Translations under genes and position numbers: made by a program
Notes under the pieces: model-generated
What the model was told of the DNA's origin: nothing
Seen by the model: only the letters and a program-made list of their open reading frames with translations
Databases searched by the model: none
Shown here: in pieces, positions 17,769-27,460 of the stretch
Layout: the number at the start of each line of letters is the position of its first letter
Position numbering within the stretch: position 1 is the stretch's first letter
Assembly: GCA_011050615.1 (NCBI GenBank)
Contig: DRFJ01000011.1
Span: 1 to 46,064, forward strand
DNA length: 46,064 bases
Source: Bacteroidota bacterium
GTDB taxonomy: Bacteria; Bacteroidota; Bacteroidia; Bacteroidales; VadinHA17
Direction: 5' to 3'

Positions 17769-19259
17769 ATGGATAAAATGAAATATATAATCAGACTAAC
17801 GACGATTGTCATTATTGTTCTGGCACAATCATGTTCAGAGGGTTTTCTGGATGAATTTCCAAGTAACTCACAGTCACCTGACAATATTAAGACAGTTGCA
17901 GACGCCCAGATAGTGCTAAACGGTGCTTATAATCTGCTCCAGGACAACAATTACCTGAATGCAAACTTGATTACAGACAATGATTGCAGGTCAGACGATA
18001 TGCAGACAGCCGAATGGGGCAGAATTGATGATGAATATCTTTATAATTATACTGCCCAGACAGATATGGACTTCGGTACATGGGCTCAACCATATGAAAT
18101 AATCAGGCATGTCAATATGATTCTTTCATTTATAGAGGATATTGAGACAACCACAACTGAAGAGGATGCTGAAAAACTTGATATTATAGGGCAGGCTCTT
18201 GCAATCAGGGCAATGGCACATTTCGATTTATGCAGGATGTTTGGACGACAGTATTCACACGACAATGGCGCATCTCTGGGTGTACCAATTGTAACCGAAA
18301 TCCTGAATACCGACGCCAAGGTTAAAAGATCAACGGTTGCTGAAGTTTATTCGCAGGTAATAAAAGATCTGAATGCAGCAATCCCATTGCTGACGGAAGA
18401 GAGAAGACTAGGCAAAATCAATGCGTGGGCGGCAAAAACTCTTCTTGCCCGTGTTTATCTTTACATGGAAGACAATACCAATGCTTACAATACTGCTGTT
18501 GATATTATTAACAACGGTCCGTATGAGCTTGTTTCAAGGGATGAATACGTTGACTCCTGGTCAAATGCCAATGGCTCATCAGAATCTATTTTCTCTATAA
18601 TCAATACTGGTTCAGATAATGGTGGTGGTGAAAGTGTCAATAACCTGGCCGATCCGGATGGTTACGGCCAATTTATAGCCAGCCAGGACCTCATAGACCT
18701 TATCAGGTCAGATCCCGATGATATGCGTAATGAAATGCTATATTACGATCAGACAAGTACTGATGATCCTAACACATGGGGAAGGGTGCTTAAGTATCCT
18801 GGAAATGGCAATACAAAGGCAATAATTGTTGCCCACCATGAAACCGGGGCCCCGCTTGTTGTGTCGGCCTATGCCGGAAATGTATCGGTATTCAGATTGT
18901 CAGAAGTTTATCTTATCGCAGCTGAGGCAGCTATTAAGAAATCAACACCCGATCAGGAAAATGCTGCGTTTTATCTCAATGCTATTGTAGAGCGCGGTAA
19001 TCCTGCTGCTACTGTAGCTGTTGGAGACGTTAATCTCGATCGAATACTTACTGAAAGGAGAAAAGAACTTTGCGCCGAAGGACACCGCTTCTTCGACCTG
19101 ATACGCAATAAAAGAGATATAGTAAGATCCAATTCACCAAGGATTTTTGATAATAATACCCCTCTTCTTATTGAATGGGATTATTACAAGGTAATTTTCC
19201 CGATACCTCAGGCTGAGCTCAATATTAATCCACTTATTCAAAATGACGGGTATATATAG
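17769..19259 (+). CDS. susD-like: SusD/RagB-type surface lipoprotein
   Basis: The 496-residue protein has a lipoprotein signal (IVIIVLAQSCSEGFLDEFP, Cys at about 22) and the SusD pattern: N-terminal FLDEFPSNSQSPDN, TPR-like helices with AIRAMAHFDLCRMFG and ARVYLYM. The C-terminal signature RRKELCAEGHRFFDLIRNK is also present, ending in IPQAELNINPLIQNDGY. Length and ending match intact family members. SusD lipoproteins form the lid on their SusC partner. Together with the gene at 19339 this forms a minimal nutrient-uptake operon. Confidence 0.96.
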   Translation: MDKMKYIIRLTTIVIIVLAQSCSEGFLDEFPSNSQSPDNIKTVADAQIVLNGAYNLLQDNNYLNANLITDNDCRSDDMQTAEWGRIDDEYLYNYTAQTDMDFGTWAQPYEIIRHVNMILSFIEDIETTTTEEDAEKLDIIGQALAIRAMAHFDLCRMFGRQYSHDNGASLGVPIVTEILNTDAKVKRSTVAEVYSQVIKDLNAAIPLLTEERRLGKINAWAAKTLLARVYLYMEDNTNAYNTAVDIINNGPYELVSRDEYVDSWSNANGSSESIFSIINTGSDNGGGESVNNLADPDGYGQFIASQDLIDLIRSDPDDMRNEMLYYDQTSTDDPNTWGRVLKYPGNGNTKAIIVAHHETGAPLVVSAYAGNVSVFRLSEVYLIAAEAAIKKSTPDQENAAFYLNAIVERGNPAATVAVGDVNLDRILTERRKELCAEGHRFFDLIRNKRDIVRSNSPRIFDNNTPLLIEWDYYKVIFPIPQAELNINPLIQNDGYI

Positions 19260-19338
19260 CAGATCAACCGGTGAAGCAATAATTTTGTTTTTTACTGCTT
19301 TATCATTTTATAATTCATGAGATCAAAAAACAATTACT

Positions 19339-20556
19339 ATGAATAAATTAAATAAGAATTCACATATTTTGAAGGTATTCACTATATGTATAGTAACAAT
19401 CCTGGGGCTGTTGTGGTCATGCTCCGAAGAGGAATATAATCCGGGTATTCAAGCACCTGAAATAACAGAGATTGACCCTGCTTCAGGCTTCCCCGGGCAG
19501 GAAGTTACCATAATTGGAAGGAATTTCAGTTCAGCTGTGGCGGGTAACCAGGTGAGCTTTAACGGAACCGATGCCACAATTATCTCAACAACAACACTTG
19601 CAATAAATGCTGTTATACCTGATGAGGTTGCAACAGGGAATGTAAATGTAACCGTTACCACTAACGATCTGACATCAGAGGCTTATGCCTTTACAGTAAC
19701 GGAGCCTGTAATACCCACAATCACTTCCTTAGATCCTAGCAGCGGTAAAGTGGGCTCAACAGTTGTAATTACGGGTACTGACTTCAGCACTGTACCTGAA
19801 GAAAACATTGTTAGTTTCAATGGAACATTTGCGGGTGTTGATGAATGCACATCTACATCCATAACAACCTCAGTACCTGCCGGAGCAACTACAGGACCTG
19901 TAACCGTAACTGTAGATGGTGAATCAAATGGAATTATTTTTACAGTTATCGAATCTTTTACTTTTATCAGGCAAATTCCTCCTGAATCATCCGATGATGC
20001 TGAAGAAGGAGCCTTAAATGGTGCAATGGCACTTGAAAGCAGTGATCTTGAACTTGGAGAGTATGATACCTGGACCCAGGATGGCATTGAGCAGGGAGTG
20101 CAGACAATCGGTTTACGGTTTACTGATGTGACAATACCACAGGGAGCAACCATCCTCAGTGCTACAATACAGTTCACCTGTGATGCCGGTGGAGATGACC
20201 CGGCAGAAATGACCATATATGGTGAAAATGTTGCGGATGCTGTTACATACACAAATGAGCCTTACAATATTTCCACGAGGTCAAAAACAGTAGAGAATTC
20301 CGTTTGGAACATACCTGAGTGGGTTGATGAAGGAGATGCAGGCCCTGCGCAACAAACTCCGGAACTGGCTGCAATTGTACAGGAAATAGTGAACAGGGGT
20401 GACTGGGCAGCAGGCAACAGCATGGCATTCATACTGGAGCCGAGCGGCGATACTATAAATGAAACATCAAGTTCAGGTGGAAGAGAGGCTGAGGCATCTG
20501 AAGGTTCGGGAAGCGGAACTCAAGCAGCAGTACTAACTATAGTATACGATGAGTAA
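19339..20556 (+). CDS. Lipoprotein with two IPT/TIG domains, probable surface ligand-binding protein
   Basis: The 405-residue product has a lipoprotein signal (IVTILGLLWSCSEEE) followed by two IPT/TIG Ig-like domains (about 40-120, PEITEIDPASGFPGQEVTI; about 125-205, PTITSLDPSSGKVGSTVVI). The C-terminal beta-rich domain (about 210-405) contains TIGLRFTDVTIPQGATILSA and a WNIPEW... ELAAIVQEIV segment, and resembles beta-sandwich modules found in secreted or anchored proteins. Its place directly after SusD, with IPT domains as rigid spacers, fits a surface glycan- or ligand-binding protein of the SusE/F kind; the ligand is unknown. A strong terminator follows 73 bases downstream. Confidence 0.82.
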   Translation: MNKLNKNSHILKVFTICIVTILGLLWSCSEEEYNPGIQAPEITEIDPASGFPGQEVTIIGRNFSSAVAGNQVSFNGTDATIISTTTLAINAVIPDEVATGNVNVTVTTNDLTSEAYAFTVTEPVIPTITSLDPSSGKVGSTVVITGTDFSTVPEENIVSFNGTFAGVDECTSTSITTSVPAGATTGPVTVTVDGESNGIIFTVIESFTFIRQIPPESSDDAEEGALNGAMALESSDLELGEYDTWTQDGIEQGVQTIGLRFTDVTIPQGATILSATIQFTCDAGGDDPAEMTIYGENVADAVTYTNEPYNISTRSKTVENSVWNIPEWVDEGDAGPAQQTPELAAIVQEIVNRGDWAAGNSMAFILEPSGDTINETSSSGGREAEASEGSGSGTQAAVLTIVYDE

Positions 20557-20628
20557 ACCTGAAGTGACAATGATTAATGACTTTTTTTCCTTTGGGAATT
20601 TAGGTTAACTTAGTTTAATTTGGATTAA

Positions 20629-20662
20629 GAGGTGTCGGAATTTTCTGACACCTCTTTTTTTT
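20629..20662 (+). terminator. Rho-independent terminator of the SusC/SusD/IPT operon
   Basis: An 8-bp perfect stem, GAGGTGTC (20629-20636) with GACACCTC (20647-20654), encloses a 10-nt loop and is followed by eight T residues. It lies 73 bases after the IPT lipoprotein stop and marks the end of the operon. Confidence 0.9.
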
Positions 20663-20789
20663 CGTTTTTGATAGATAAGCACGTAACGTTAGATGAATTA
20701 AGATGTCGTGGATTGCAAATCCCCGGCCATTGGAATTGGTAAAATCCGCGCCAGCGAAGGCGGGTTCATCACTCATCTCTCATTGCTTC

Positions 20790-21152
20790 TTACCTGGCTT
20801 TATTATACTTTTTATACTTATAAGGAATACCTTCATTCATCCACTCAGGTGCATCGGCTCCCTTGAGGTGATGATCAAAGAATTGCTTCATGCGTCTCTG
20901 GAAATCAATCTGGTTGTTCTCATTTGCCAGGTGATGGTTCTCATCCGGATATGAAAGAAGGATTACCTTCTTGCCCAGCCTGTAGCCATAGCTCATCCAG
21001 TTTCCATCATCAGAAAGGCTTACCGAGTTTATCCGGCTCCACCTGTTATAATCATCCACATTCAGGATTTTCCCGTGATCCTGTGACTGAGCTGAAATAC
21101 CTGACATTGTGATACAAGCCAGTAATAGAAATAATTTGATCGTCGTTTTCAT
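20790..21152 (-). pseudogene. Hollowed-out S9 prolyl-oligopeptidase-like gene (both ends kept, middle deleted)
   Basis: The frame begins at ATG 21152 with a signal peptide (KTTIKLFLLLACITMSGISA) and the usual start of secreted S9 peptidases (YNRWSRINSVSLSDDGNWMSYGY). It then jumps directly to the extreme C-terminus of the same family (KKVILLSYPDENHHLANENN, FQRRMKQFFDHHLKGADAPEWM). Family members are about 700-950 residues; here 120 remain, in one uninterrupted frame. The beta-propeller and the nucleophile Ser and Asp are gone; the histidine region is retained. The junction is near 20975-20990. An in-frame internal deletion is the simplest reading; it cannot be an active peptidase. Confidence 0.8.
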
Positions 21153-21361
21153 GGTATTTATTATTTGTTGTTGAACCGGGCAGGGTGAGTTTGCCAGCGG
21201 CAAGCGAACCCTTCGAGCCCGGCGGAGCCAATCGTTAAATCATTGAATTGAGTTTTATAAATCATAGTGACAAATATAGAATTGTATTCAGATTATCGTA
21301 TACTGGTAAACATAAGGTTTCATTTATTATCTTTATTCAGTTAAACAGAAAATTGAACATA

Positions 21362-22879
21362 ATGAAAAAACCTGGTCACCTGGCTGTAATTTTTGCTGTT
21401 GTAAGCCTGCTGATTTCATGTGATTCATCTCCAGACAAATCAGTCAACTCATCCAAACCAAATATTGTACTCATATATTTTGATGACCTTGGTTATGGTG
21501 ATATAAGTGCTTACGGGGCAAGCGATATAAGCACACCCAATATTGATATGCTTGCCGAAGGTGGTATAATGTTCACAGATGCCCATTCCTCCTCTGCAAC
21601 ATGCACACCAAGCAGGTATGCCATTCTCACGGGGGAATACCCATGGCGTAACGAGAAGGCGAGGATATTATCCGGCACCGCTCCCCTGCTTATCGATACA
21701 GCACAGCTCACTCTTCCGGGATTATTAAAGGAACAGGGATATCATACAGGCATAGTGGGGAAATGGCACCTTGGCCTCGGGGATGGTAATGTAGACTGGA
21801 ATAAACATATCTCACCCGGGCCCAATGAGCTTGGTTTCGACTATTCCTTCATAATGGCTGCCACCCAGGACAGAGTACCAACGGTTTATATTGAAAATGG
21901 CAATGTATGCAACCTGGATCCAGATGACCCCATACAGGTCAGTTACGAATCAAATTTCCCGGGTGAGTCCACCGGCACCGATAATCCCGAATTGCTTAAA
22001 TTGATGTGGGACCACGGGCATAATAACAGTATTGTCAACGGTATTCCGCGGATAGGTTATATGAAAGGAGGCGAATCAGCCAGGTGGGTGGATGAGAATA
22101 TGGCCGACACTTTCCTTGTACGTGCACAAAATTTTATTACAGATCATAAAGAGGGTCCATTTTTTCTTTATTATGCCCTGCAACAGCCACATGTGCCCAG
22201 GACACCGCATGAGCGCTTTGTGGGTGAAACATCAATGGGTTCCAGGGGTGATGTTATTGTTGAGGCCGACTGGTGCATAGGCCAGTTAATCAACACGCTG
22301 GAGAATGAAGGTGTACTGGGAAATACTCTGATTATATTATCAAGTGATAATGGTCCAGTGATAAATGACGGATATGTCGATTATGCTGTAGAAAAACTGG
22401 GTGACCACAATCCTTCCGGGCCTTTCAGGGGTGGAAAATACAGCCTGTTTGAAGCAGGTACAAGGGTGCCTTTTATAACATACTGGAGAGGCAGGATAGA
22501 ACCGGGCATATCTGACGCCCTTGCTTCGCAGATAGACATTATATCATCATTGTCCGGCATGACAGGCAGTGGGAAAAGAGGACCTGATAGTTATAATATG
22601 CTGGATCTGTTACTTGGATCAGATACTGCAGGAAGAGCAGAATTGATCCTTGAAGCAGGCGGAAGAACAGCCTTCAGGAAAGGTAACTGGGTAATGATCC
22701 CTCCTTACCCAGGTCCTCCCATTGCCCGGAATGTTAACATAGAGCTGGGAAATTCTGATGTTTACCAGCTTTATAATCTGGATGAGGATACCGGCCAGCA
22801 GGCGAACCTGGCTGAAACCAATCCGGAAAAACTTGAGGAAATGATTGAGGCATACGAAAATATTCTAAATAGCAGGTAA
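21362..22879 (+). CDS. Sulfatase (S1 type, cysteine formylglycine class), lipoprotein
   Basis: The 505-residue product starts at ATG 21362, where a lipoprotein signal follows (HLAVIFAVVSLLISCDSSPD); an upstream in-frame extension lacks any signal and is discarded. It shows the sulfatase core: NIVLIYFDDLGYGD (metal-binding Asp pair), the formylglycine motif C81-T-P-S-R followed by YAILTG, GIVGKWHLG, and the metal ligands in ILSSDNGP. Cys81 needs oxidation by an anaerobic sulfatase-maturating enzyme or FGE, not encoded here. It probably removes sulfate from a glycan, consistent with a marine habitat and with the upstream SusC/SusD genes, although it lies beyond their terminator. The substrate class cannot be read from sequence. 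Confidence 0.93.
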   Translation: MKKPGHLAVIFAVVSLLISCDSSPDKSVNSSKPNIVLIYFDDLGYGDISAYGASDISTPNIDMLAEGGIMFTDAHSSSATCTPSRYAILTGEYPWRNEKARILSGTAPLLIDTAQLTLPGLLKEQGYHTGIVGKWHLGLGDGNVDWNKHISPGPNELGFDYSFIMAATQDRVPTVYIENGNVCNLDPDDPIQVSYESNFPGESTGTDNPELLKLMWDHGHNNSIVNGIPRIGYMKGGESARWVDENMADTFLVRAQNFITDHKEGPFFLYYALQQPHVPRTPHERFVGETSMGSRGDVIVEADWCIGQLINTLENEGVLGNTLIILSSDNGPVINDGYVDYAVEKLGDHNPSGPFRGGKYSLFEAGTRVPFITYWRGRIEPGISDALASQIDIISSLSGMTGSGKRGPDSYNMLDLLLGSDTAGRAELILEAGGRTAFRKGNWVMIPPYPGPPIARNVNIELGNSDVYQLYNLDEDTGQQANLAETNPEKLEEMIEAYENILNSR

Positions 22880-22925
22880 GTAACATTAGACTATTTTGCT
22901 CAGGAAAAACCTAAATATCAGAAAC

Positions 22926-24419
22926 ATGAGAAGATTATTATTTGCGACTTTGCTGATTTTGGCAACAGCCTTTATTGCCCGGGGTCAGGACAGGTACCTG
23001 CCTGTTGATACCACAATCGTAACAAAGTACAATGCCATGATAAATGGCGAGAAATTCAATTATACTGCTACTACAGGTACACAGCCTGTAGTTATTGATG
23101 ATGTGATAGTTGCTTCTTTGTATTACACATACTATACACGGGATGTAGGCGGAAGCAGGGACACACGTCCCCTGCTTATATCCTTCAATGGCGGACCAGG
23201 TGCAGCATCTGTATGGATGCATATGGCCTATACAGGTCCGAAGATACTTAAGATAAACGATGAAGGCTACCCTGTACAGCCCTATGGAGTAAGGGATAAC
23301 CCCTACTCTATCCTGAATGTTGCTGATATTGTGTATGTTAATCCCGTAAACACAGGGTACAGCAGGATGGTAAGAGGCAAGGATGGGAAGATGCCTGACG
23401 GCAAGCTCTTTTTCGGTATTAATGCAGATATAGAATACCTGGCTGCCTGGATAAGTGATTTCGTATCACGGAACAACAGGTGGCTGTCGCCCAAATATAT
23501 AATTGGTGAAAGCTATGGTGGCACAAGGGTTTCAGGATTGGCCTATGAGTTGCAGAACAGGCAATGGATGTATCTCAACGGTGTTATTATGGTCTCACCA
23601 GCCGATTACAAAATATACGAATCGGATGTACCAATCTCATCCGGGCTCAACCTGCCCTACTTCACTGCTGCAGCATGGTATCACGGGATGCTGCCAGATG
23701 AGCTTCAGGAAAAGGACTTACTCGATGTATTACCTGAATCAGAAGAATTTACAATTACCACTTTAATTCCTGCTTTAACTAAAGGCGGTTTTATTACGGA
23801 TCAAGAAAAACTTGCAGTAGCCAGGAAAATGTCATATTATTCGGGAGTATCGGAGAAGGTTATATTACAGCATAACCTGGATATGCCTACGAGGTTTTTC
23901 TGGAAGGAATTGTTAAGAGATGAGAGCGGTCATATGATTGGAAGGCTTGATTCCAGGTATATTGGCATAGACAGGACAGAAGCAGGTATAAGCCCGGATT
24001 TCAGCATTGAAATGAACACCTGGAACCATGCCTTCACCCCTGCCATTAATTATTATACCCGCGAGGTTCTGGGATTTAAAACGGATATGAAATACAATAT
24101 GTCGGGCGATGTAAGGCCATGGGACAGGTCGGAGAATAATGTCAGGGAGAACCTGAGGCTTGCCATGGCATCCAATCCCTTTTTACATGTTATGTTTCAG
24201 GGGGGCTACTATGATGGTGCCTGCACCTATTTTGCATCGAAATACACAATGTGGCAGATTGATCCCAGCGGTAAGATGAAGGACAGGCTCAGCTTTAAAG
24301 GCTACCGCAGCGGGCATATGATGTACCTCCGGCGGGAAGACCTGGAGAGGGCCAATAATGACATAAGGGATTTTATCAAGAAAAGCCTGCCGGACGAACC
24401 GGCTAAGTATGAGAGGTGA
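22926..24419 (+). CDS. Secreted S10-family serine carboxypeptidase
   Basis: The 497-residue product from ATG 22926 has a signal peptide (RRLLFATLLILATAFIARGQ). It carries the S10 oxyanion/substrate region (SFNGGPGAASVWMHM) and the nucleophile motif GESYGG with Ser196. The catalytic Asp candidate lies near GGYYDGACTYFASKY and the catalytic His in GYRSGHMMYL. The length and motif order match complete S10 enzymes. Bacterial members of this type are periplasmic or secreted peptidases. It follows the sulfatase by 46 bases on the same strand, so the two may be co-transcribed. Confidence 0.92.
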   Translation: MRRLLFATLLILATAFIARGQDRYLPVDTTIVTKYNAMINGEKFNYTATTGTQPVVIDDVIVASLYYTYYTRDVGGSRDTRPLLISFNGGPGAASVWMHMAYTGPKILKINDEGYPVQPYGVRDNPYSILNVADIVYVNPVNTGYSRMVRGKDGKMPDGKLFFGINADIEYLAAWISDFVSRNNRWLSPKYIIGESYGGTRVSGLAYELQNRQWMYLNGVIMVSPADYKIYESDVPISSGLNLPYFTAAAWYHGMLPDELQEKDLLDVLPESEEFTITTLIPALTKGGFITDQEKLAVARKMSYYSGVSEKVILQHNLDMPTRFFWKELLRDESGHMIGRLDSRYIGIDRTEAGISPDFSIEMNTWNHAFTPAINYYTREVLGFKTDMKYNMSGDVRPWDRSENNVRENLRLAMASNPFLHVMFQGGYYDGACTYFASKYTMWQIDPSGKMKDRLSFKGYRSGHMMYLRREDLERANNDIRDFIKKSLPDEPAKYER

Positions 24420-24659
24420 TCAAACTGGTAATTATCCGCATGTGACGGTATAATAATATTCTTCTTAATATTTTTCAGGGTCATATTACAAATCACGTAA
24501 AAACTCCTAATACAGATCTGTTAATCTAATCTGAACATGTATTCTATTTCCCGGATCATATAGATAACAATATCAATCCTGATAATGTTTAACGGGTTTT
24601 GATTAATTATTATTAGTGTAATTCCATGATATTTACCTTGCTGGTTTAGTTTTAATTCA
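24420..24659. other. AT-rich intergenic spacer
   Basis: No gene is seen between the S10 peptidase stop and the 3' end of the broken thiamine-diphosphate enzyme gene. No convincing terminator hairpin was found. Confidence 0.4.
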
Positions 24660-26119
24660 TTACGGCAAGGATGGATCAGTTATTATTTCCAGGAGTGCGG
24701 TTCCCTTATTCCGGAGCACTTTCTGCATTTTATCTCCCAGCTCAGTTCCTTTATCTGTTCGGATACCCAATGCTCTGCAGCCTTCGGCATTTCCGGCAAA
24801 ATCAGGGTTTACAAGATCAGTGGCAAAAACCTCCACTCCAGACCTCCGCTCAGTTGTTCCTTTGTAATCTTGGCCAGTTCCGAATTATTAAAAAGGATAA
24901 TCTTAAGGTCCATACCATGTTTAACCGATGTTGTCAACTCAGCCATATACTGTGCAAGGCCTCCGTCGCCCGCCACTGCAATAATCTGTCTCTTCCCTTT
25001 TGTAGCCGCCCAGGCACCCATAGCGGCGGGCAGTGCAAAGCCTGTTGATCCAAGATACCCTGACATAAGGAAACCCTGTCGCCTGCATTCAAAATATCTT
25101 CCCAGGGAATAAGCATTATTGCCCACATCAACACAGACAACAGCATCTTCATCCGCCAGTTGTGAAAGAGTGTCAATAATGGCTACTGAGCTTATTCCTT
25201 TACCTCTGTCCTCCAGTAACCTTTTTTTCTTTTCTTCGTACCATATCTTCCAGCGTCCTGCAATTTCAGGTCTCTGGTCAACAGTACACGCAAAGCCCTG
25301 CAGTTTTTCCATGAAGAGATTAACCGTGGTTTTCAGCTCACCCCATACCGGCACGTCAATTTTATGGAATTTTCCAGGTGCCATAGGGTCAAAGTCAACC
25401 TGTATTGTTGGTTTTTTCGGGGTGATCCCGGTGTGATTGCTGAAAGATGCACCCAGTACTATTAGCAGGTCACTTTCATTCATGAACCACGATGCTACCG
25501 GTGTGTCGCTTCTTCCGAGAACTCCTGCTGCAAGTGGATGATTAACAGCTCACCCCTTTGCCTTTAGATGTTGTCAGCGCCGGGGCCTTAAAATGTTCAG
25601 CCATTTTAATTATCTCCTTCATGCTGAACCTGGATCCGTGGCCTGCTATTATTACCGGGCGCTTAGATCTAAGGATCAGCCTTGTTGCTTTTTCAAGGCT
25701 TTCAGGGGCAGGAGATATTTGCCTTTCACCCATCCTTCCCTCTGCAGAAGCTGAAGTTTCCTCTCCGGCAGGAATTTGCTGTATCTCGTCAGGAAAGGTC
25801 AGGTGCGACACATCCCTGTTGATCAGGGCATGTTTCACAGCCAGCGACATGAGTTCAGCGTGGCGGCTTTCTTTCTGCACCCTGTGGTTGAAACCTGCCA
25901 CCGTCTGGAATGCACGTACCAGGTCAAGTTCCTGGAAATTACCTGTACCTACCACCTGAGTGGCAACCTGGCCGGTAAGTGCAAGCAGTGGCGCCCTGTC
26001 AACTTTTGCATCCCACATCCCGGTGTACATATTAGTTGCTCCGCGCCCCGCAATGGAGAAGCATGCCGCCGGCCGGCCTTTTTATCAAGAATCTTAAACC
26101 AAACCAATTCTTTTTCCAT
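24660..26119 (-). pseudogene. Broken thiamine-diphosphate-dependent enzyme gene (pyruvate oxidase/acetolactate synthase-like)
   Basis: The similarity runs through three frames. Piece one (26030-25542) covers part of the PYR domain and the central domain (GQVATQVVGTGNFQELDL, RSKRPVIIAGHGSRF). A frameshift near 25545-25555 leads to piece two (HPLAAGVLGRSDTPVASWF, DLLIVLGASFSNHTG, then the ThDP-binding core AGDGGLAQYMAELTT and ILFNNSELAKI). A second frameshift near 24838 leads to the tail (EVFATDLVNPDFAGNAEG... ALLEIITDP) ending at 24660. The first 60 or so residues, which carry the catalytic Glu, are also missing; an ATG at 26119 opens a short frame that breaks at once. With two frameshifts and a lost N-terminus the gene is dead. 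Confidence 0.88.
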
Positions 26120-26337
26120 GTAAGAATATTTTTCCTATATTATTAAAGATGTTTAAGATATCATTTGCTTTTAAAACCTAAATTTATTTGCCTTGATGCA
26201 GCATAAAGATGATCTGCACAATAAATATACCCGCTCTTATTGTCAGCTCTTTTGGAATTGTCGTCTAATGAGTTATAAGAGATTTTCAGAACAGACAGGC
26301 AACAAGAACAAATTATTTGATATAAAGTTATTTCGAG

Positions 26338-27026
26338 ATGAAAAAACCTGAAAATATGATCATGATAATATTCGGGGCCACCGGCGACCTCGCTTACCGG
26401 AAGCTGATACCTGCCCTTTTCGAATTAAACGGTCAGAATATGATTCCTGACAAATTCCACATCCTGGGCATTGGGCGAAAAGATAACAATGACGATGAAT
26501 TCCGGTCAGAAATGGCGGAAGGTATTGAAAAGTTTTCTGAAATAATCAATCCTGATAAATCTTCAGTCGGGAAATTCATTTCAAAACTGTCTTATTACAG
26601 GATAAACATGGATTCACCGGACGATTACCCGGACTTAAAAGCTCATCTTGAAGACATAGATGAAAAGAAATGAACAGGCGGAAATTATATGTTCTGCCTT
26701 TCAATGCCACCGGATATGTTCAGTATTATAGCCCTACACCTCGGAGAATCAGGCCTGAGTAATGATAATAATGGTTTCCGGAGGCTTATTATTGAAAAAC
26801 CTTTCGGATATGATATGGAATCGGGTCATGAACTTAATCAAGTACTCCATAGTTCCTTTAAGGAGAGCCAGGTATACCGTATCGATCATTACCTGGGGAA
26901 GGAGACCGTCCAGAACCCTGCTGGTGATGAGATTTGCCAACGGTATTTTTGAACCACTATGAAACAGGAACTATATCCATCATGTAGAGATAACATCAGC
27001 TGATTATTTGTGTAAAAAACACCTCT
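26338..27026 (+). pseudogene. zwf: Broken glucose-6-phosphate dehydrogenase gene
   Basis: The start is good: MIIFGATGDLAYRKLIPALF (NADP-binding GxxGDLxxRK) and ILGIGRKD. After 111 codons an in-frame TGA (26671-26673) interrupts, but the same frame continues with FCLSMPPDMF, RLIIEKPFGYDMESG and the active-site motif YRIDHYLGKETVQN. A one-base insertion in the C-run at 26916-26918 shifts the frame; LLVMRFANGIFEPL continues in another frame. A TGA then stands where the family has Trp, followed by NRNYIHHVEITSAD. The remaining half (about 270 residues) is deleted. Nonsense, frameshift and truncation together show an old pseudogene, so this copy cannot feed an oxidative pentose phosphate pathway. 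Confidence 0.92.
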
Positions 27027-27029
27027 GCA

Positions 27030-27460
27030 ATGAAAAAGCATAAAATAATTATTGCTCCAACAAGCCTGGCTATGGCTGAATATCTTTCCGGTATGATTAC
27101 CTGCCTCTTATGGACAATATCCCGAGGTTTGACCTGGTAATCCTCGGGCTGGGAACCGACGGGCATACGGCTTCAATTTTTCCACATAACATTTCCCTTT
27201 TTTCACCCCCCGCTAATTGTGCTGTGTCAGCACATCCTGTAAGCGGGCAGAAAAGGATCACCATCACCGGCAAAGTAATAAACAATGCAGCAAACATAGT
27301 ATTCCTTGTTACGGGAAAAGAAAAGGCGGATATTGTCAGGGCATTGATTAGCGGTGATGATTATTCAGAATATCCTGCCTCGTTGGTAAACCCTGTAAGC
27401 GGCGATCTTACCTGTCTGACAGATATTCATGCAGCCAGGCTAATCAAAGGCTATGCTTAG
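27030..27460 (+). pseudogene. pgl: Broken 6-phosphogluconolactonase gene
   Basis: ATG 27030 opens a short N-terminal piece (KKHKIIIAPTSLAMAEYLSG) that runs into another frame. From 27101-27110 a different frame carries the family C-terminal half: PRFDLVILGLGTDGHTASIFP (the lactonase signature), RITITGKVINNAANIVFLVTG and the closing helix. Roughly 100 residues between the two pieces are missing and the frame is shifted. The order zwf then pgl is a common operon; both are decayed here. Its stop overlaps the stop of the convergent gene at 27457 by two bases, which suggests that a deletion brought the two together. Confidence 0.88.

Noticed and set aside
26671-26962. In-frame TGA codons in zwf, one replacing a conserved Trp, suggesting TGA recoding
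   Set aside because: TGA ends intact genes here (arsC, ferrochelatase) and the same zwf also has a frameshift and a large deletion, so simple decay explains it.
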